Assembly (NCBI GenBank): GCA_035308905.1
Contig: DATGFS010000003.1
Coordinates: forward strand, 64,418-128,417
Origin: a bacterium
Lineage (GTDB): Bacteria; Sysuimicrobiota; Sysuimicrobiia; Sysuimicrobiales; Segetimicrobiaceae
Length of the DNA stretch: 64,000 nucleotides
Direction of reading: 5' to 3'
Shown: positions 34,899 to 44,547 of the stretch, in pieces
How positions within the stretch are numbered: position 1 is the first letter of the stretch
Layout: every line of letters begins with the position of its first letter
Notes under the pieces: model-generated
Database searches by the model: none
Told to the model about the DNA's origin: nothing
Seen by the model: only the letters and a program-made list of their open reading frames with translations
Translations under genes and position numbers: made by a program

Positions 34899-35516
34899 TC
34901 AGAGGTCCCGGCGGCCTTCGAGTGCGCGGGCGAGCGTCACCTCGTCGGCGTACTCGAGGTCGCCGCCGACCGGCAGACCATGGGCGATGCGGGTCACCCG
35001 CACGCCGAGCGGCTTCAAGACGTGCGCGAGATAGAGGGCGGTGGCCTCGCCCTCCACGCGCGGATTCGTCGCGACGATCACTTCCTGCACGGCCCCCTGG
35101 GTCTGTCCCGGCGCCGGCGCGACGCGCCGCAGCAGCTCCGCGATGCGGAGGTCGTCCGGCCCGACGCCGTCGAGCGGGGAGATCGCCCCCTGCAGCACAT
35201 GATAGACGCCTGAGAACTCGCGCGTCCGCTCCATCGCCGCGATGTCGCGGGGGTCCTCGACGACGCAGATCACGGCGTGGTTACGCCGTCCGCTCGTGCA
35301 GATGGCGCAGGGATCGACATCCGTGATGTTGCCGCAAATCGAGCAGTGGCGGATCAGGCGCTTGGCCTCGAGGATCGCCTCGGCGAGCGCCTGCGCGTCC
35401 GCCGGACTCATCGACAGCATGTAGAATGCGAGCCGCTGCGCGGTCTTGGGCCCGATCGTGGGAAGCTTGCCGAGCTCGTCGATGAGGCGCTGCAGCGGCG
35501 CCGCGTAGACCGACAC
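34899..35516 (-). CDS. recR: recombination protein RecR
   Basis: A 205-residue RecR, part of the RecFOR machinery that loads RecA on gapped DNA. In order: helix-hairpin-helix ([20 protein letters not shown]), the four-cysteine zinc finger ([16 protein letters not shown]), the Toprim domain ([20 protein letters not shown]) and a Walker-like C-terminus. It ends the dnaX-ybaB-recR string, 8 bases after ybaB. Confidence 0.95.
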   Translation of the reverse strand: MSVYAAPLQRLIDELGKLPTIGPKTAQRLAFYMLSMSPADAQALAEAILEAKRLIRHCSICGNITDVDPCAICTSGRRNHAVICVVEDPRDIAAMERTREFSGVYHVLQGAISPLDGVGPDDLRIAELLRRVAPAPGQTQGAVQEVIVATNPRVEGEATALYLAHVLKPLGVRVTRIAHGLPVGGDLEYADEVTLARALEGRRDL

Positions 35517-35524
35517 CGGAACGA

Positions 35525-35848
35525 CTAGGAGCCCACGCCGGGCAGGCCCGGCAGCTGCAGGCCGCCGGTGATGGCCTTCATCCGCTCCGCGGCCAGCTCC
35601 CGCGCCTTTCGAAGCGCCTCGCCGACCGCGGCGAGCACCAGATCCTCCAGCAGCGAGACGTCGCCCGGATCGACGGCGGCCGGATCGATCTTAACCTCGA
35701 GCAGATCGCCGTGGCCGTTCGCGACGGCCCGCACCACGCCGCCGCCCGCGGTCGCCTCGACCCGCTCCTGGGCCAGGGCCTCCTGGACGCGGGCCATGTC
35801 CTCCTGCATTTTCTGCACTTGCTTCATCATCTTCTGCATGTTGAACAC
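35525..35848 (-). CDS. YbaB/EbfC nucleoid-associated protein
   Basis: A 107-residue DNA-binding protein that forms dimers and coats DNA. The N-terminal helix [20 protein letters not shown] and the central [20 protein letters not shown] are family marks. The GTG at 35848 is chosen because GGAG lies 8 bases upstream and the family begins with (M/V)FNM. It sits between dnaX (5 bases) and recR, the classical order. Confidence 0.92.
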   Translation of the reverse strand: MFNMQKMMKQVQKMQEDMARVQEALAQERVEATAGGGVVRAVANGHGDLLEVKIDPAAVDPGDVSLLEDLVLAAVGEALRKARELAAERMKAITGGLQLPGLPGVGS

Positions 35849-35853
35849 GGGCG

Positions 35854-37575
35854 TCACTCCAGACGGCGGACTTCTTGGACCGGGTTGCCGAAGCGCCGGA
35901 CCGCTTCGTCGACGAGCGCCCCCTCCCCCGGGGCGGACGTCTCCGCGGCGAGCGCGACCGTTTCCGCCGTCTCGTCGAGCATGAACCGCGGGCGAACCGC
36001 CGCCCCGAGCACGCGCGTGAGCGCGTCGGCGACGACGACGCGATTCTTGGGCTCTTCGAGCCGCTCCAGGTGGAACGGATGGCGGACGCCGAGCACGACC
36101 TCGTCGCCGGCGACCCCGCGCGGCGCGCTCTCGAGCAGGTAGGCGTGCACCGCGCGCGTGCGCTGCTTGACGTCGTCCATCACGGCCGGCCACCGCGCGC
36201 GCAGGCCGTCGATCGTCAGCGGCGCGCCGGGCGGCACAGACGAACCGACCGCGGGCGCCGGCGCGGACACGGCGGCCGGCGCCGGCGAGGATGCCGCGGC
36301 CCCGGGGGAGGCGGGCGAGGCCGGCGCCGCGGATCGCGGCGGGGCCTTTCGGCCCGGCTTGGCCGCGGGTTTCTCCGCGGGCCGGTCCGGCGCCGGCGGC
36401 GGCGTGCCGGCCGCGTGCGGCGGGGTCACACCCGCGCCCTGCTCCAGCGCGGCAACGCGCGCGGCGAGCGTTTCCAACGACGGGTCGAGTTCGGGCCGCG
36501 CCGCCCGCAGCAGCGCCATCTCGAGGACGACGCGGGGCTGCGTCGCGGCCCGGGCTTCCGCTTCCGCCGCGGCAAAGACGCGGATGTACTGGGCGATGGC
36601 GCCGGGCGCGAGGCGCGCCGCCTGCGCGCGAAGCGCCTCGAGCCGCTGCTCGGTCGTCTCGACGAGATCCTCGGCATGCCGCATCACCGCGACCACGAGC
36701 AGGTCCCGAAACTGGTCGACGAGGGTCCGGAGGACTTGCCGGACGTCCCGCCCCTCGTCGATGAGCCGGCCGGCGAGGACGAGGCACGCACCGGCATCCC
36801 CGTCGATGATCGCCTGCGCCAGGTTGTGCGCGACCTCCTCGTCGACGACGCCGAGCACCGCGAGCACGTCCGGCTTGGTGATCTTGCCCCGGCAGAACGC
36901 GTTGAGCTGGTCGAGCAGCCCCTCCGCATCGCGCAGCGCGCCGTCGGCGGCGCGCGCGATGAGATGGAGCGCGTCGTCGTCGACCTCGAGCGACTCGGCC
37001 GCGGCGATCGTGCGCAGCCGCTCGACGATCGCGGCCTGCGGGATGCGCTTGAAGTCGAAGCGCTGGGTCCGCGAGGTGATCGTCGTCGGCAGCCGGTGCG
37101 GCTCGGTCGTCACGAGCACCAGCACCGCGTGCGGCGGCGGCTCCTCGAGCGTCTTCAGCAGCGCGTTGGCCGCCTCGGTCGTGAGCATGTGCGCTTCGTC
37201 GATGATGTAGACCTTGTAGCGGCCCGCGACCGGGACGAGGCGCACCTTCTCGCGCAGGTCGCGGATCTCGTCGATGCCCCGGTTGCTCGCGGCGTCGATC
37301 TCGATGACGTCGAGCGAGGAGCCGTTGCCGATCGCGACGCAGGACGGACAGACGTTGTCCGGCGTCGGCGTCGGGCCGCGCACGCAGTTGAGGCACTTGG
37401 CGAGAATGCGCGCGGTCGTCGTCTTGCCGCTGCCGCGATGGCCGCAGAACAGATACGCGTGCACGATCCGGCCGGCGGCGATGGCGTTCTGCAGCGTGCG
37501 GGTCACGCGCTCCTGGCCGACGACGTCCTCGAACGTCTGCGGGCGCCACTTGCGGTAGAAGGACACGTGGGACAA
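35854..37575 (-). CDS. dnaX: DNA polymerase III subunit gamma/tau
   Basis: A 573-residue clamp-loader subunit. AAA+ domain: Walker [15 protein letters not shown], a zinc site with four cysteines (CLNC, then VCPSC), Walker B with DEAH, and sensor segment [13 protein letters not shown] Pro/Ala-rich linker around residues 380-450 leads to a tau-type C-terminal domain. The TTG at 37575 is preferred because GAGGTGA lies 7 bases upstream; a GTG three codons later is possible. It loads the sliding clamp and organises the replisome. Confidence 0.94.
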   Translation of the reverse strand: MSHVSFYRKWRPQTFEDVVGQERVTRTLQNAIAAGRIVHAYLFCGHRGSGKTTTARILAKCLNCVRGPTPTPDNVCPSCVAIGNGSSLDVIEIDAASNRGIDEIRDLREKVRLVPVAGRYKVYIIDEAHMLTTEAANALLKTLEEPPPHAVLVLVTTEPHRLPTTITSRTQRFDFKRIPQAAIVERLRTIAAAESLEVDDDALHLIARAADGALRDAEGLLDQLNAFCRGKITKPDVLAVLGVVDEEVAHNLAQAIIDGDAGACLVLAGRLIDEGRDVRQVLRTLVDQFRDLLVVAVMRHAEDLVETTEQRLEALRAQAARLAPGAIAQYIRVFAAAEAEARAATQPRVVLEMALLRAARPELDPSLETLAARVAALEQGAGVTPPHAAGTPPPAPDRPAEKPAAKPGRKAPPRSAAPASPASPGAAASSPAPAAVSAPAPAVGSSVPPGAPLTIDGLRARWPAVMDDVKQRTRAVHAYLLESAPRGVAGDEVVLGVRHPFHLERLEEPKNRVVVADALTRVLGAAVRPRFMLDETAETVALAAETSAPGEGALVDEAVRRFGNPVQEVRRLE

Positions 37576-37644
37576 GCGAACGTCACCTCGCGCAGGTCTC
37601 GCCCCGTATTCGCCGAACGTTTCCCGCACTCCTGGAGGTGGCCC

Positions 37645-38535
37645 ATCGCACCGCGATTTCTCGCGCTGGTCTCGCTCGCCGCCGCCCTGCTGGTCTTCGC
37701 CGATGCCCGCCGCAAGATGCGCCGCCTGCCCGCGGCGCTGTGGGCGATCGCGGCCGTGGCGATGGTCGGCGCGGCGGTGCCACTCTACCTCATCGTCCGG
37801 CCGTCGGGACGCGCCACCTGGGGCCTCGTGGAGGTCGCCGGGGTGACGCTCTTTTTCGCGGGGACGCTGCCGCTCGCGGGCCTGCTGCTGCCCCGCGCCG
37901 CCGGCGGGCTCCCGCCGTTCTGGCTCGTCATCGTGCTCGCCGTCGCGCAGAACGCGTTCTTCGTCGCGGCGGGCGTGTACCTCGCCGTCGTGAAGTACCG
38001 GCAGCCCCTCGCCGCGCTCGGCCTGCGGGCCGGCGACGCGCGGCGCCGCGTGCTCCAGGGCCTCGGTGCGTCGGTCGCGGCCGTGGTCGGCAACGGCCTC
38101 GGGCAAAACCTGACGGTGTTCGTGCTGGCGCTCGGCATGGGCCAGGCCGCGGCAACGAAATACGTGAGCAGCGAACAGCAGCACAGCCCGATCTATCGAA
38201 TGATGCCGCAGCTGCACGCCGGCGTCGAGATCACGCTGCTCGCGCTCATCGTCGGCGTCGTCGTGCCGGTCGGCGAGGAGATCTTCTTCCGCGGCCTCGT
38301 GCTCGGCGCCCTGCGGCGCGCGCTCCACAGGCACACCGCGGTGGTGGTGAGCGCCCTGTTCTTCGCCGCGGCGCACCTGCAGGCCGTGGAGTTGCTGCCG
38401 ATCCTGATCCTCGGCCTCGTCCTCGGGTATCTGTACGAGATCACCGGCTCGCTGGTCCCCGGCATGATCGCGCACGGCCTGAACAATCTCGCCGCGCTCT
38501 TCCTGTTCTACCAGGGCCCGTCGATCGGCGGCTGA
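37645..38535 (+). CDS. CPBP-family intramembrane metalloprotease, probable ATC start
   Basis: About 296 residues with seven or eight membrane helices. The CPBP/Rce1 motifs are intact: GEEIFFRGLVLG (EExxxR), AAHLQAVE and the C-terminal HGLNNLAALF. Such proteins cleave or bind peptides in the membrane. There is no ATG, GTG or TTG in frame between the dnaX start region and the ATG at 37717, which would cut the first helix (APRFLALVSLAAALLVFA). ATC at 37645 lies 6 bases behind GGAGG and is the likely start. The gene is divergent from dnaX and ends 1 base before the M20 gene. Confidence 0.78.
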   Translation: MAPRFLALVSLAAALLVFADARRKMRRLPAALWAIAAVAMVGAAVPLYLIVRPSGRATWGLVEVAGVTLFFAGTLPLAGLLLPRAAGGLPPFWLVIVLAVAQNAFFVAAGVYLAVVKYRQPLAALGLRAGDARRRVLQGLGASVAAVVGNGLGQNLTVFVLALGMGQAAATKYVSSEQQHSPIYRMMPQLHAGVEITLLALIVGVVVPVGEEIFFRGLVLGALRRALHRHTAVVVSALFFAAAHLQAVELLPILILGLVLGYLYEITGSLVPGMIAHGLNNLAALFLFYQGPSIGG

Positions 38536-38536
38536 T

Positions 38537-39850
38537 TCAGGGCCGGCGCGCGACGCCGCAATAGTCCGCGACGAAGACGGCGACCCACGTCATCGCCCGG
38601 CGCAGGTCGTCGACCGGCAGCATCTCTTCGGGGCTGTGACAGCGGTGAATCTCGCCCGGTCCGAAGTTGATCGTCGGGATCCCGCCCGTATTGACGAGGT
38701 AGCGGGCGTCCGTGATCGCCGAGAATCCCTGGACCGCCGGGGTTTCGCCGAGCGCGCGGCCCGCGGCGGCGAAGGCCGTCACCGCCGGATGGTCCGGATC
38801 CGTGACCGCCGGATCCATCGGACGGTCCAGCCACCGCAGCCGCGGCGGATGGTCGACCGTCCACGGATCGGCCGCGGTCACGCGGGCGATCGCGTCCTCG
38901 ATCGTGCGCCGCATGTCGGGGACGCGCTCGCCGCCGATCATGCCGGCGTTGTAGTGGAGTTCGCACGCCTCGGGGACGGCCGGGCCGGCCGGGCCCGAGT
39001 TCAGCGCCAGCAGATTCCACACGTGGCCGGCGGGAAGCGGCCGCCACAACGGATGCATCGCCGTGCGATCCAGTTCCGCGCGGAGCGCCTCGAGCGCCTC
39101 CACGTAGCGCCACGCCTGCCGGACGGCGTTGACGCCGCGCCAGCCCTCGCCCGGGTGGGCCCGGCGTCCGGCGATGCGCATCACGAGGGTCGCCGAGCCG
39201 CGGGAGCCGGGACAAACGGCGAGCCCGGTCGGCTCGCCTACCACCGCCGCGCCCGCCGTGTATCCGCGGCGGATACAGTCGAGCGTCCCGGCGCCGCCGG
39301 CTTCCTCGTCCACGACGGATTGGAACGCGACCGGCCTCCGCGGGATGAGGCCCGCCGTGCGGAGGATCGTCAGCGCGCCGAGAAACGTGAAAAGCGCGCC
39401 CTTCGCGTCGGCCGCGCCGAGCCCGATCAGGTGTCCGCCGGTGATCGCGGCCGCAAACGGCGGCGACGGCCACGCCGCCGGATCACCCGCGCCCACGGTG
39501 TCCGCGTGGCTGTTCAGGATGAGGTGGGCGGAGCGGCCCACGGGCCGGTCCGCCGAGGGCGCCCAGGCGACGACGTTCGGCCGGCCGTGGAATCCCTGCG
39601 CCGGCAGCACAGGCCGGATGAACGGATACTGCTCGGCCAGCGCCTGCGCGTCGGGCTCCCAGGTCTCCACGCGGCAGCCGAGCCGTTCGAGCTCGCCGGC
39701 GAACATCGTCTGAAACGGCCCCTCGCCGTGCGCTCCCCCGTGCGCGGGGTTCACGCTGTCGATCCGGACTCCCGCCTGCAGGCGCGCCGCGACGTCCGGG
39801 GCGATCTCCTCCCCGGCGCGGCGGATCGTGGCGGTCAGGTCGGCGTCCAT
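38537..39850 (-). CDS. M20-family deacylase/peptidase (ArgE/DapE type)
   Basis: A 437-residue zinc hydrolase. The metal ligands are visible: LILNSHADTV, GAADAKG, VDEEAGGAG (general-base Glu plus ligand), GEPTGLAVCPG and the C-terminal INFGPGEIHRCHSPEE. The inserted dimerisation domain spans about residues 210-330. It would remove an N-acyl group or split a dipeptide. It is the last gene of a minus-strand run that begins near 48 kb with uptake and amidase genes. Confidence 0.87.
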   Translation of the reverse strand: MDADLTATIRRAGEEIAPDVAARLQAGVRIDSVNPAHGGAHGEGPFQTMFAGELERLGCRVETWEPDAQALAEQYPFIRPVLPAQGFHGRPNVVAWAPSADRPVGRSAHLILNSHADTVGAGDPAAWPSPPFAAAITGGHLIGLGAADAKGALFTFLGALTILRTAGLIPRRPVAFQSVVDEEAGGAGTLDCIRRGYTAGAAVVGEPTGLAVCPGSRGSATLVMRIAGRRAHPGEGWRGVNAVRQAWRYVEALEALRAELDRTAMHPLWRPLPAGHVWNLLALNSGPAGPAVPEACELHYNAGMIGGERVPDMRRTIEDAIARVTAADPWTVDHPPRLRWLDRPMDPAVTDPDHPAVTAFAAAGRALGETPAVQGFSAITDARYLVNTGGIPTINFGPGEIHRCHSPEEMLPVDDLRRAMTWVAVFVADYCGVARRP

Positions 39851-39880
39851 CTCAGCGGCGCACGGCGGGCCGCGGGACGA

Positions 39881-40384
39881 TCATCGCGCGCGCCGCCGCG
39901 CGGCGCGCGGCGCCTTCGCGAGTTGGACGAAGCTCGTGATGCCGAGGTGGTTCAAGAGCGGCCAGTTGGCGATGAACAGCAGGCGCGCCGGCCGCCGCGA
40001 ATCGTCGTTGACGTGCTGGTGCACGACCATCGGCGGAATGTACAGGCCGTCGCCGGCCTGCCAGCGCACGACCTTGCCGTCGTGGACGTCGTGGCCGCGG
40101 CCCTCGAGCACGTACGCGACGGCCTCGAAGTTGTGGTGATGCGAGCCCGTGGCGGCGCCCGGCGGAATCTCCCGGATGAACATCGCCAGGTTCTTGGAAT
40201 CGAAGCCCGTCACCGAGTCGACGATGTACGCGCTGCGGCCGTGCAGGTTGTCCTCCCAGCGAAGCGCCTCCGAGCGGATCGCGCGCTTCCTCGCGCGCCG
40301 GCGGCTGTCCACCGCCGCCCGCACGTAGTGAATGCGCTCCACGAACTTCCGCATTGTCCGCTGTGTCTTGCCCCGGGTCGCCAT
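39881..40384 (-). CDS. cupin-domain protein
   Basis: A 167-residue protein with one cupin domain: motif 1 SHHHNFEAVAYVLEGRGHDV and motif 2 WQAGDGLYIPPMVVHQHVN. The Arg/Lys-rich N-terminus (about 40 residues) precedes it. Enough histidines remain to bind a metal. AAAGGGGGG lies before the ATG at 40384. It stands between the permease gene and the M20 gene in the same run, which hints at a role in that catabolic pathway. Confidence 0.8.
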   Translation of the reverse strand: MATRGKTQRTMRKFVERIHYVRAAVDSRRRARKRAIRSEALRWEDNLHGRSAYIVDSVTGFDSKNLAMFIREIPPGAATGSHHHNFEAVAYVLEGRGHDVHDGKVVRWQAGDGLYIPPMVVHQHVNDDSRRPARLLFIANWPLLNHLGITSFVQLAKAPRAARRRAR

Positions 40385-40404
40385 GTGTCCGTCCCCCCCT
40401 TTGT

Positions 40405-41310
40405 TCAGCCGCGCCGCCGCTGCCGCGGGTCGAGCCGCTCGGCCAGCGATTCGCCGAGCACGTTGAAGGCAATCACGGTCAGCGACAGCGCGGTCGCCGG
40501 CACGATCACGAGATACGGGTGACTCTGCAGAAACTGGAACGCCTCGTTGATCATGAGGCCCCAACTCGGCCGCGGCGGCTGCACGCCGATCCCGATGAAG
40601 CTCAGCGTGGCCTCGGTCAGCACGAGCGCGCTCACGTCGAGGGTGGCGCGCGCCGCCAGCAGGTGCACCGCGTTCGGCACGACGTGGCGGAGCAGCAGCC
40701 GTCCCGGGCGGGCGCCGAGCGCCCGCGCCGCCTCGACGTAGTCCCGCTCCCGCAGCGCGACCACCTCGCTGCGGATGGTACGCGCCATCGCCGGCCATGC
40801 CGTCATGGTGAGCGCGAGCACGATGTTCACGAGGCTGGGCCCGAAAATGCCGGTGACCAGCACGGCGAGCAGCAGCGATGGGAAGGCGATCAGCAGGTCC
40901 ACGACGCGCATCAGCGCCGCGTCGACCGCGCCGCCGTAGTAGCCGGCGACGGTGCCCCACGCCACGCCGAGCACCGACTCCGCGGCCACCGCGGAGAAGC
41001 CGACGGTGAGCGAGATGCGCGCCCCGTGGAGCAGCCGGCTCAGCAGATCGCGGCCGTACTGGTCGGTGCCGAGCCAGTGCTGCGGCCCGGGCCCCTGCAG
41101 CGCGCGGTCGAGGTCCTGGCGGTCGTATCCGTACGGCGCGATCCACGGCGCGCCGAGCGCCAGCACGATCAGGACCGCGAGGAACCCCGCCGCCGCCGCG
41201 GCCGGCCAGTCGCGCCGCACCCAGCGCAGGAACACCGGCGGGCGCGGCGCGGTCCCCGCGCGAGGCCCGGCGGCCGCGTCAGTAGCGGATACGGGGATTG
41301 AGGGCGGCAT
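40405..41310 (-). CDS. ABC transporter permease, DppC/OppC type
   Basis: A 301-residue inner-membrane permease. The N-terminal cytoplasmic stretch and first helix are followed by HWLGTDQYGRDLLSRLLHGA, and the EAA loop EAARALGARPGRLLLRHVVP contacts the ATPase. Six helices in all, as for DppC. It overlaps the DppB-type gene by 32 bases. It would form the membrane channel with that partner. ATPase genes for the pair are not in the window. Confidence 0.9.
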   Translation of the reverse strand: MPPSIPVSATDAAAGPRAGTAPRPPVFLRWVRRDWPAAAAAGFLAVLIVLALGAPWIAPYGYDRQDLDRALQGPGPQHWLGTDQYGRDLLSRLLHGARISLTVGFSAVAAESVLGVAWGTVAGYYGGAVDAALMRVVDLLIAFPSLLLAVLVTGIFGPSLVNIVLALTMTAWPAMARTIRSEVVALRERDYVEAARALGARPGRLLLRHVVPNAVHLLAARATLDVSALVLTEATLSFIGIGVQPPRPSWGLMINEAFQFLQSHPYLVIVPATALSLTVIAFNVLGESLAERLDPRQRRRG

Positions 41311-42199
41311 AGGAGAGGTCGACGGCCAGGTTCACGAGGGTGCAGATCGCCGTGTACACGAGCACCGCGGTCTGAATCACCGAATAGTCCCGCTGCAAGA
41401 TCGCGTCGACCGCGACGCGGGCCATGCCCGGGATGTTGAAGATGACCTCGACGACAAACGCGCCGGTGATGGCATAGCCGAAGGCCAGCCCGATCGTCGT
41501 CACAATCGGCAGCGCGGCGTTGCGCATCACGTGCCGCGCGAGAATGCCGCCGGCGGGCAGCCCCTTGCTGCGGGCCGTACGGACGTAGTCCTCGGTCAAG
41601 ACCTGCCGGACGCTTGCCCGGCTGATTCGCGTGATATAGGCGACCGGCGCGGCGGCCAGGGCGGCCACGGGCAGCGCGTAATCGGCGGGATGACCCCATC
41701 CCGCGACCGGCAGGAGGCGCCAGCGCAGCGCAAACAGCAGCACCAGCCCGGCGGCGACGACGAAACTGGGGACCGACAGCCCGGCGAGGACGCCGAGCTG
41801 GATCAGGCGGTCGGCGAGCGAGCGGCGGAACACCGCGGCGCACACGCCGAGTGCGATCCCGCAGACGGCGGCCGCGGCGACGGCCAGCGCGGCGAGCCGG
41901 AGGCTGATCGGCAGGGTCTGCCGCACGATGTCGGCGACCCGCCGGTCCGGATTGATGTACGAGACCCCAAAGTCGAAGCGCGCGGCGTGCGCGACGTAGG
42001 CGGCGAACTGCGCCGCGAGCGGCCGGTCGAGCCCCAGCTCGTGACGCAGATGGGCGGCCGCCGAGGGCGTGTAGTGGTCGGCCAGGAGGACCTGGACGGG
42101 ATCGCCGGGCGCGTAATGCCCGGCCAGAAAGATGAGGAGGGCCGTCCCCAGGAGCAGCGGCACCATGAGCGCGACACGGTACGCGAGATACCGAAGCAC
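41279..42199 (-). CDS. ABC transporter permease, DppB/OppB type
   Basis: A 306-residue permease with the DppB pattern: MLRYLAYRVALMVPLLLGTA, AGHYAPGDPV, the EAA loop DYVRTARSKGLPAGGILARH and the ending YAALNPRIRY. Six helices. It begins 22 bases after the solute-binding protein gene and overlaps the DppC-type gene, giving the standard A-B-C order of peptide or nickel uptake systems. Confidence 0.9.
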   Translation of the reverse strand: MLRYLAYRVALMVPLLLGTALLIFLAGHYAPGDPVQVLLADHYTPSAAAHLRHELGLDRPLAAQFAAYVAHAARFDFGVSYINPDRRVADIVRQTLPISLRLAALAVAAAAVCGIALGVCAAVFRRSLADRLIQLGVLAGLSVPSFVVAAGLVLLFALRWRLLPVAGWGHPADYALPVAALAAAPVAYITRISRASVRQVLTEDYVRTARSKGLPAGGILARHVMRNAALPIVTTIGLAFGYAITGAFVVEVIFNIPGMARVAVDAILQRDYSVIQTAVLVYTAICTLVNLAVDLSYAALNPRIRY

Positions 42200-42221
42200 C
42201 CGGGGACGGCCGAGGACCCTG

Positions 42222-43826
42222 TTACTTCTGGATGCTCACCGTGTTGAACTTCAAGTATCCGGACAGCGCCCCCGTGGTCTGCAGCCCCTGCACGTAGGGC
42301 TTCTTCAACAGCGCGAACTGCGTGAACACCATCGGAATCATCGCTCCCTCCTCGACGGCGAGCGCCTCCGCCTTGTGGTACAGCGCCGTGCGCGCCGCGT
42401 CGGTCGCGGCCGCGTTGGCCTGATCGACCAGCCGGTCGAACTCCGGGTTCGCGTAGCTCACCCGGTCGAGCGGCGACTTGCTGTACAGCAGCAGGTCGAG
42501 GTAGTCGCTGTAGTCCAGGTAGTCCGCCGCCCACCCGGTCATGAACGACGCGAATACGGTGCGCCGGTTCATCCCCTGCTGGAAGCTCGCGAACTCCGCC
42601 CGCTGCAGCCGCACGTCGACGCCGAGATTCTCCTTCAGCATCGCCGCGGTCGCCTCGGCGGCCATCTGATAGTCCCCCGCGATCGGGTTGATCGCCATCG
42701 TGAGCGGGGGCAGCTTGCCGGTCATCCCCGCCTCGTCCAGCAGCTTCTTGGCCTGCGCGGGATTGTAGGGCAGGCCCTTATACCCGCTGTAGAATCCCGG
42801 GATGCCCGGCGGCACAATGGACGCCGCCGGCTGGTAGAAGCCGAAGAAGACCGTGCGCGCGATCTTCGCCTTGTCGATCGCGAGGGCAAACGCGCGGCGC
42901 ACCCGCGCGTCCTTGAACGGCTCGTAGACGCGGGGGTTGGGGCCGAGCCAGATGATCTGGGCCCGCGGGAACACCAGCAGCTCCTTGCCCATCACCGCAT
43001 CCGACTTGATCCGCTGAAAGTCGGCGAGCGGCACCGCCACGAGGTCCAGCTGGCCGGCCTGGTACTCCGACAGACGCGTCTGGGCCTGCGTCACGACCGG
43101 CATCTCGACGCCCGAGATCTTCGGCGCGCCGAGGAAGTACCGCGGGTCGCGCGCCATCGAGACGTGGTCGTTGTGCGCCCATTCGCGCATCGTGAAGGGT
43201 CCCGATCCGGCGTCGTGCGCCGCGAACCACGACTTGCCGCCGCGCTCGACGACGTCGCGGTCCAGCACGACCGCCGCGTAGTACGCGAGGCGGTTCAAGA
43301 AGCCGCCGCGCGAGTTGGGGTTGAGGACGATTTGCAGCGTCAGCGGATCGACCACCTTGATGCCGGCGAGCCCGCCGCCGCCGCTCTGCTGGGCGTCGTA
43401 TCCGGCGACGCCGCCGACCACGACGTCGCCGACCTCGGTCTTGACCGCCGGATCGCCCATGCGCTCGAAGGACCACTTCCAGTCGGCGGCCGTCACCTTT
43501 CGGCCGCTGTGGAAGTACACGTTGTCGCGGAGGTGGAACGTATAGACGAGGCCGTTCGGCGACACGTCCCAGCTCTTCGCGGCCTCGGGCACGAGCCGGC
43601 CGGCGCCGTCGAATCCGACGAGCGTGTTGTACATCAGAAGCGTGAGATCGCCGGACGAAAAGTCCGTCGCGAAATACGGGTCGATCGTGGGCGGCTCGCC
43701 GCCGAGCGGCGTGCGGAACACGCCGGCGGCCTGCCCCGCCGCGGGCGACGGGCCCCATCCACCGGCCAGCGCGCCGAGCAGCGCCGCGGCAACCATCAGA
43801 GCGGTGAACCCTCGATACACGGACAT
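42222..43826 (-). CDS. family-5 ABC solute-binding protein
   Basis: A 534-residue exported binding protein. A signal peptide (SVYRGFTALMVAAALLGALA, cleavage near AAGQA) leads into FRTPLGGEPPTIDPYFATD and NGLVYTFHLRDNVYFHSGR, as in DppA/OppA. A WAADYLDYSDYLDLLLY block near the C-terminus is shared with the two other binding proteins in the window. No lipobox cysteine is seen. The ATG at 43826 is chosen over an upstream in-frame ATG because GGGGGAGGGG directly precedes it. The ligand is probably a peptide-like or amino-acid-derived compound. Confidence 0.9.
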   Translation of the reverse strand: MSVYRGFTALMVAAALLGALAGGWGPSPAAGQAAGVFRTPLGGEPPTIDPYFATDFSSGDLTLLMYNTLVGFDGAGRLVPEAAKSWDVSPNGLVYTFHLRDNVYFHSGRKVTAADWKWSFERMGDPAVKTEVGDVVVGGVAGYDAQQSGGGGLAGIKVVDPLTLQIVLNPNSRGGFLNRLAYYAAVVLDRDVVERGGKSWFAAHDAGSGPFTMREWAHNDHVSMARDPRYFLGAPKISGVEMPVVTQAQTRLSEYQAGQLDLVAVPLADFQRIKSDAVMGKELLVFPRAQIIWLGPNPRVYEPFKDARVRRAFALAIDKAKIARTVFFGFYQPAASIVPPGIPGFYSGYKGLPYNPAQAKKLLDEAGMTGKLPPLTMAINPIAGDYQMAAEATAAMLKENLGVDVRLQRAEFASFQQGMNRRTVFASFMTGWAADYLDYSDYLDLLLYSKSPLDRVSYANPEFDRLVDQANAAATDAARTALYHKAEALAVEEGAMIPMVFTQFALLKKPYVQGLQTTGALSGYLKFNTVSIQK

Positions 43827-43843
43827 CCCCTCCCCCTTCTGGA

Positions 43844-44533
43844 TCATGACGAACGGGTGCCGGCGAGCACCTGCTCGCCGTGTTTTACGGTCCGGAGATA
43901 GTCGAGCACTTCCGCCGCCGGCACGACGTCGGCGTACTTCATGTGCAGATCGAACAGCGTGACCTTATGCGAAGTGATGCCGCGGTCGCACACGGCCTCC
44001 TGCGGCACGATGACCCGGAAGCTGTAGTTGAAGGCGTCCAGCGCCGTGTCGCGGACGCAGCCGCTCGTCACGGTGCCGGTGACGATGACCGTGTCGACGG
44101 TGTGGAAGATGAGATAGCTCACGAGGTCCGTGCCGAAGAACGCGCTCGGCGCCGCCTTCACGACCACCGGCTCGGTCGGCAGCGGCGCGAGCTCCGGCAC
44201 GATCTCGTAGGCCGCGGGGTCCGCCATGATCGGGCGCACGTTGGCCGCGGTCGTCTTCCAGCGGCCGCGTTCGGCGGGGATCGAGCGCCGCGCGCCCTTC
44301 GAGAAGAACACCGGGCACTCCGCGGCGCGCGCGGCCGCGAGCAGCGTTTGAATGGCGCGGACGGTCGCGGGGGCCGAGGGACTGCTGTACGGATACGCCG
44401 GATCGACGAAGGCGCGGTACATGTCCACGACCAGCAGCGCCGGCCGGCGGCCGTACCCGACCGACCCGCCCCACCCGCCGCGCTCGTACAGCGCCTGCTC
44501 CTCTTTCGGCACCACGTCGTCCCAGATCGCCAT
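43844..44533 (-). CDS. isochorismatase-family cysteine hydrolase (amidase type)
   Basis: A 229-residue enzyme with the Asp-Lys-Cys triad: LLVVDMYRAFVDP (Asp), VVVKAAPSAFFGTDL (Lys) and VTGTVTSGCVRDTALDAF (Cys). This branch includes N-carbamoylsarcosine amidase and nicotinamidase, so it probably hydrolyses a small amide or ureido compound. GAGGTGG precedes the ATG at 44533. A close paralogue lies at 63119-63805, sharing even the N-terminal MAIWDD opening. Confidence 0.87.
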   Translation of the reverse strand: MAIWDDVVPKEEQALYERGGWGGSVGYGRRPALLVVDMYRAFVDPAYPYSSPSAPATVRAIQTLLAAARAAECPVFFSKGARRSIPAERGRWKTTAANVRPIMADPAAYEIVPELAPLPTEPVVVKAAPSAFFGTDLVSYLIFHTVDTVIVTGTVTSGCVRDTALDAFNYSFRVIVPQEAVCDRGITSHKVTLFDLHMKYADVVPAAEVLDYLRTVKHGEQVLAGTRSS

Positions 44534-44547
44534 GATCCACCTCGTCT

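Noticed and set aside
35875-37640. A plus-strand open frame running through dnaX and ybaB into the CPBP gene
   Set aside because: The part over dnaX is antisense low-complexity sequence. Only the portion from about 37645 has membrane helices and CPBP motifs.
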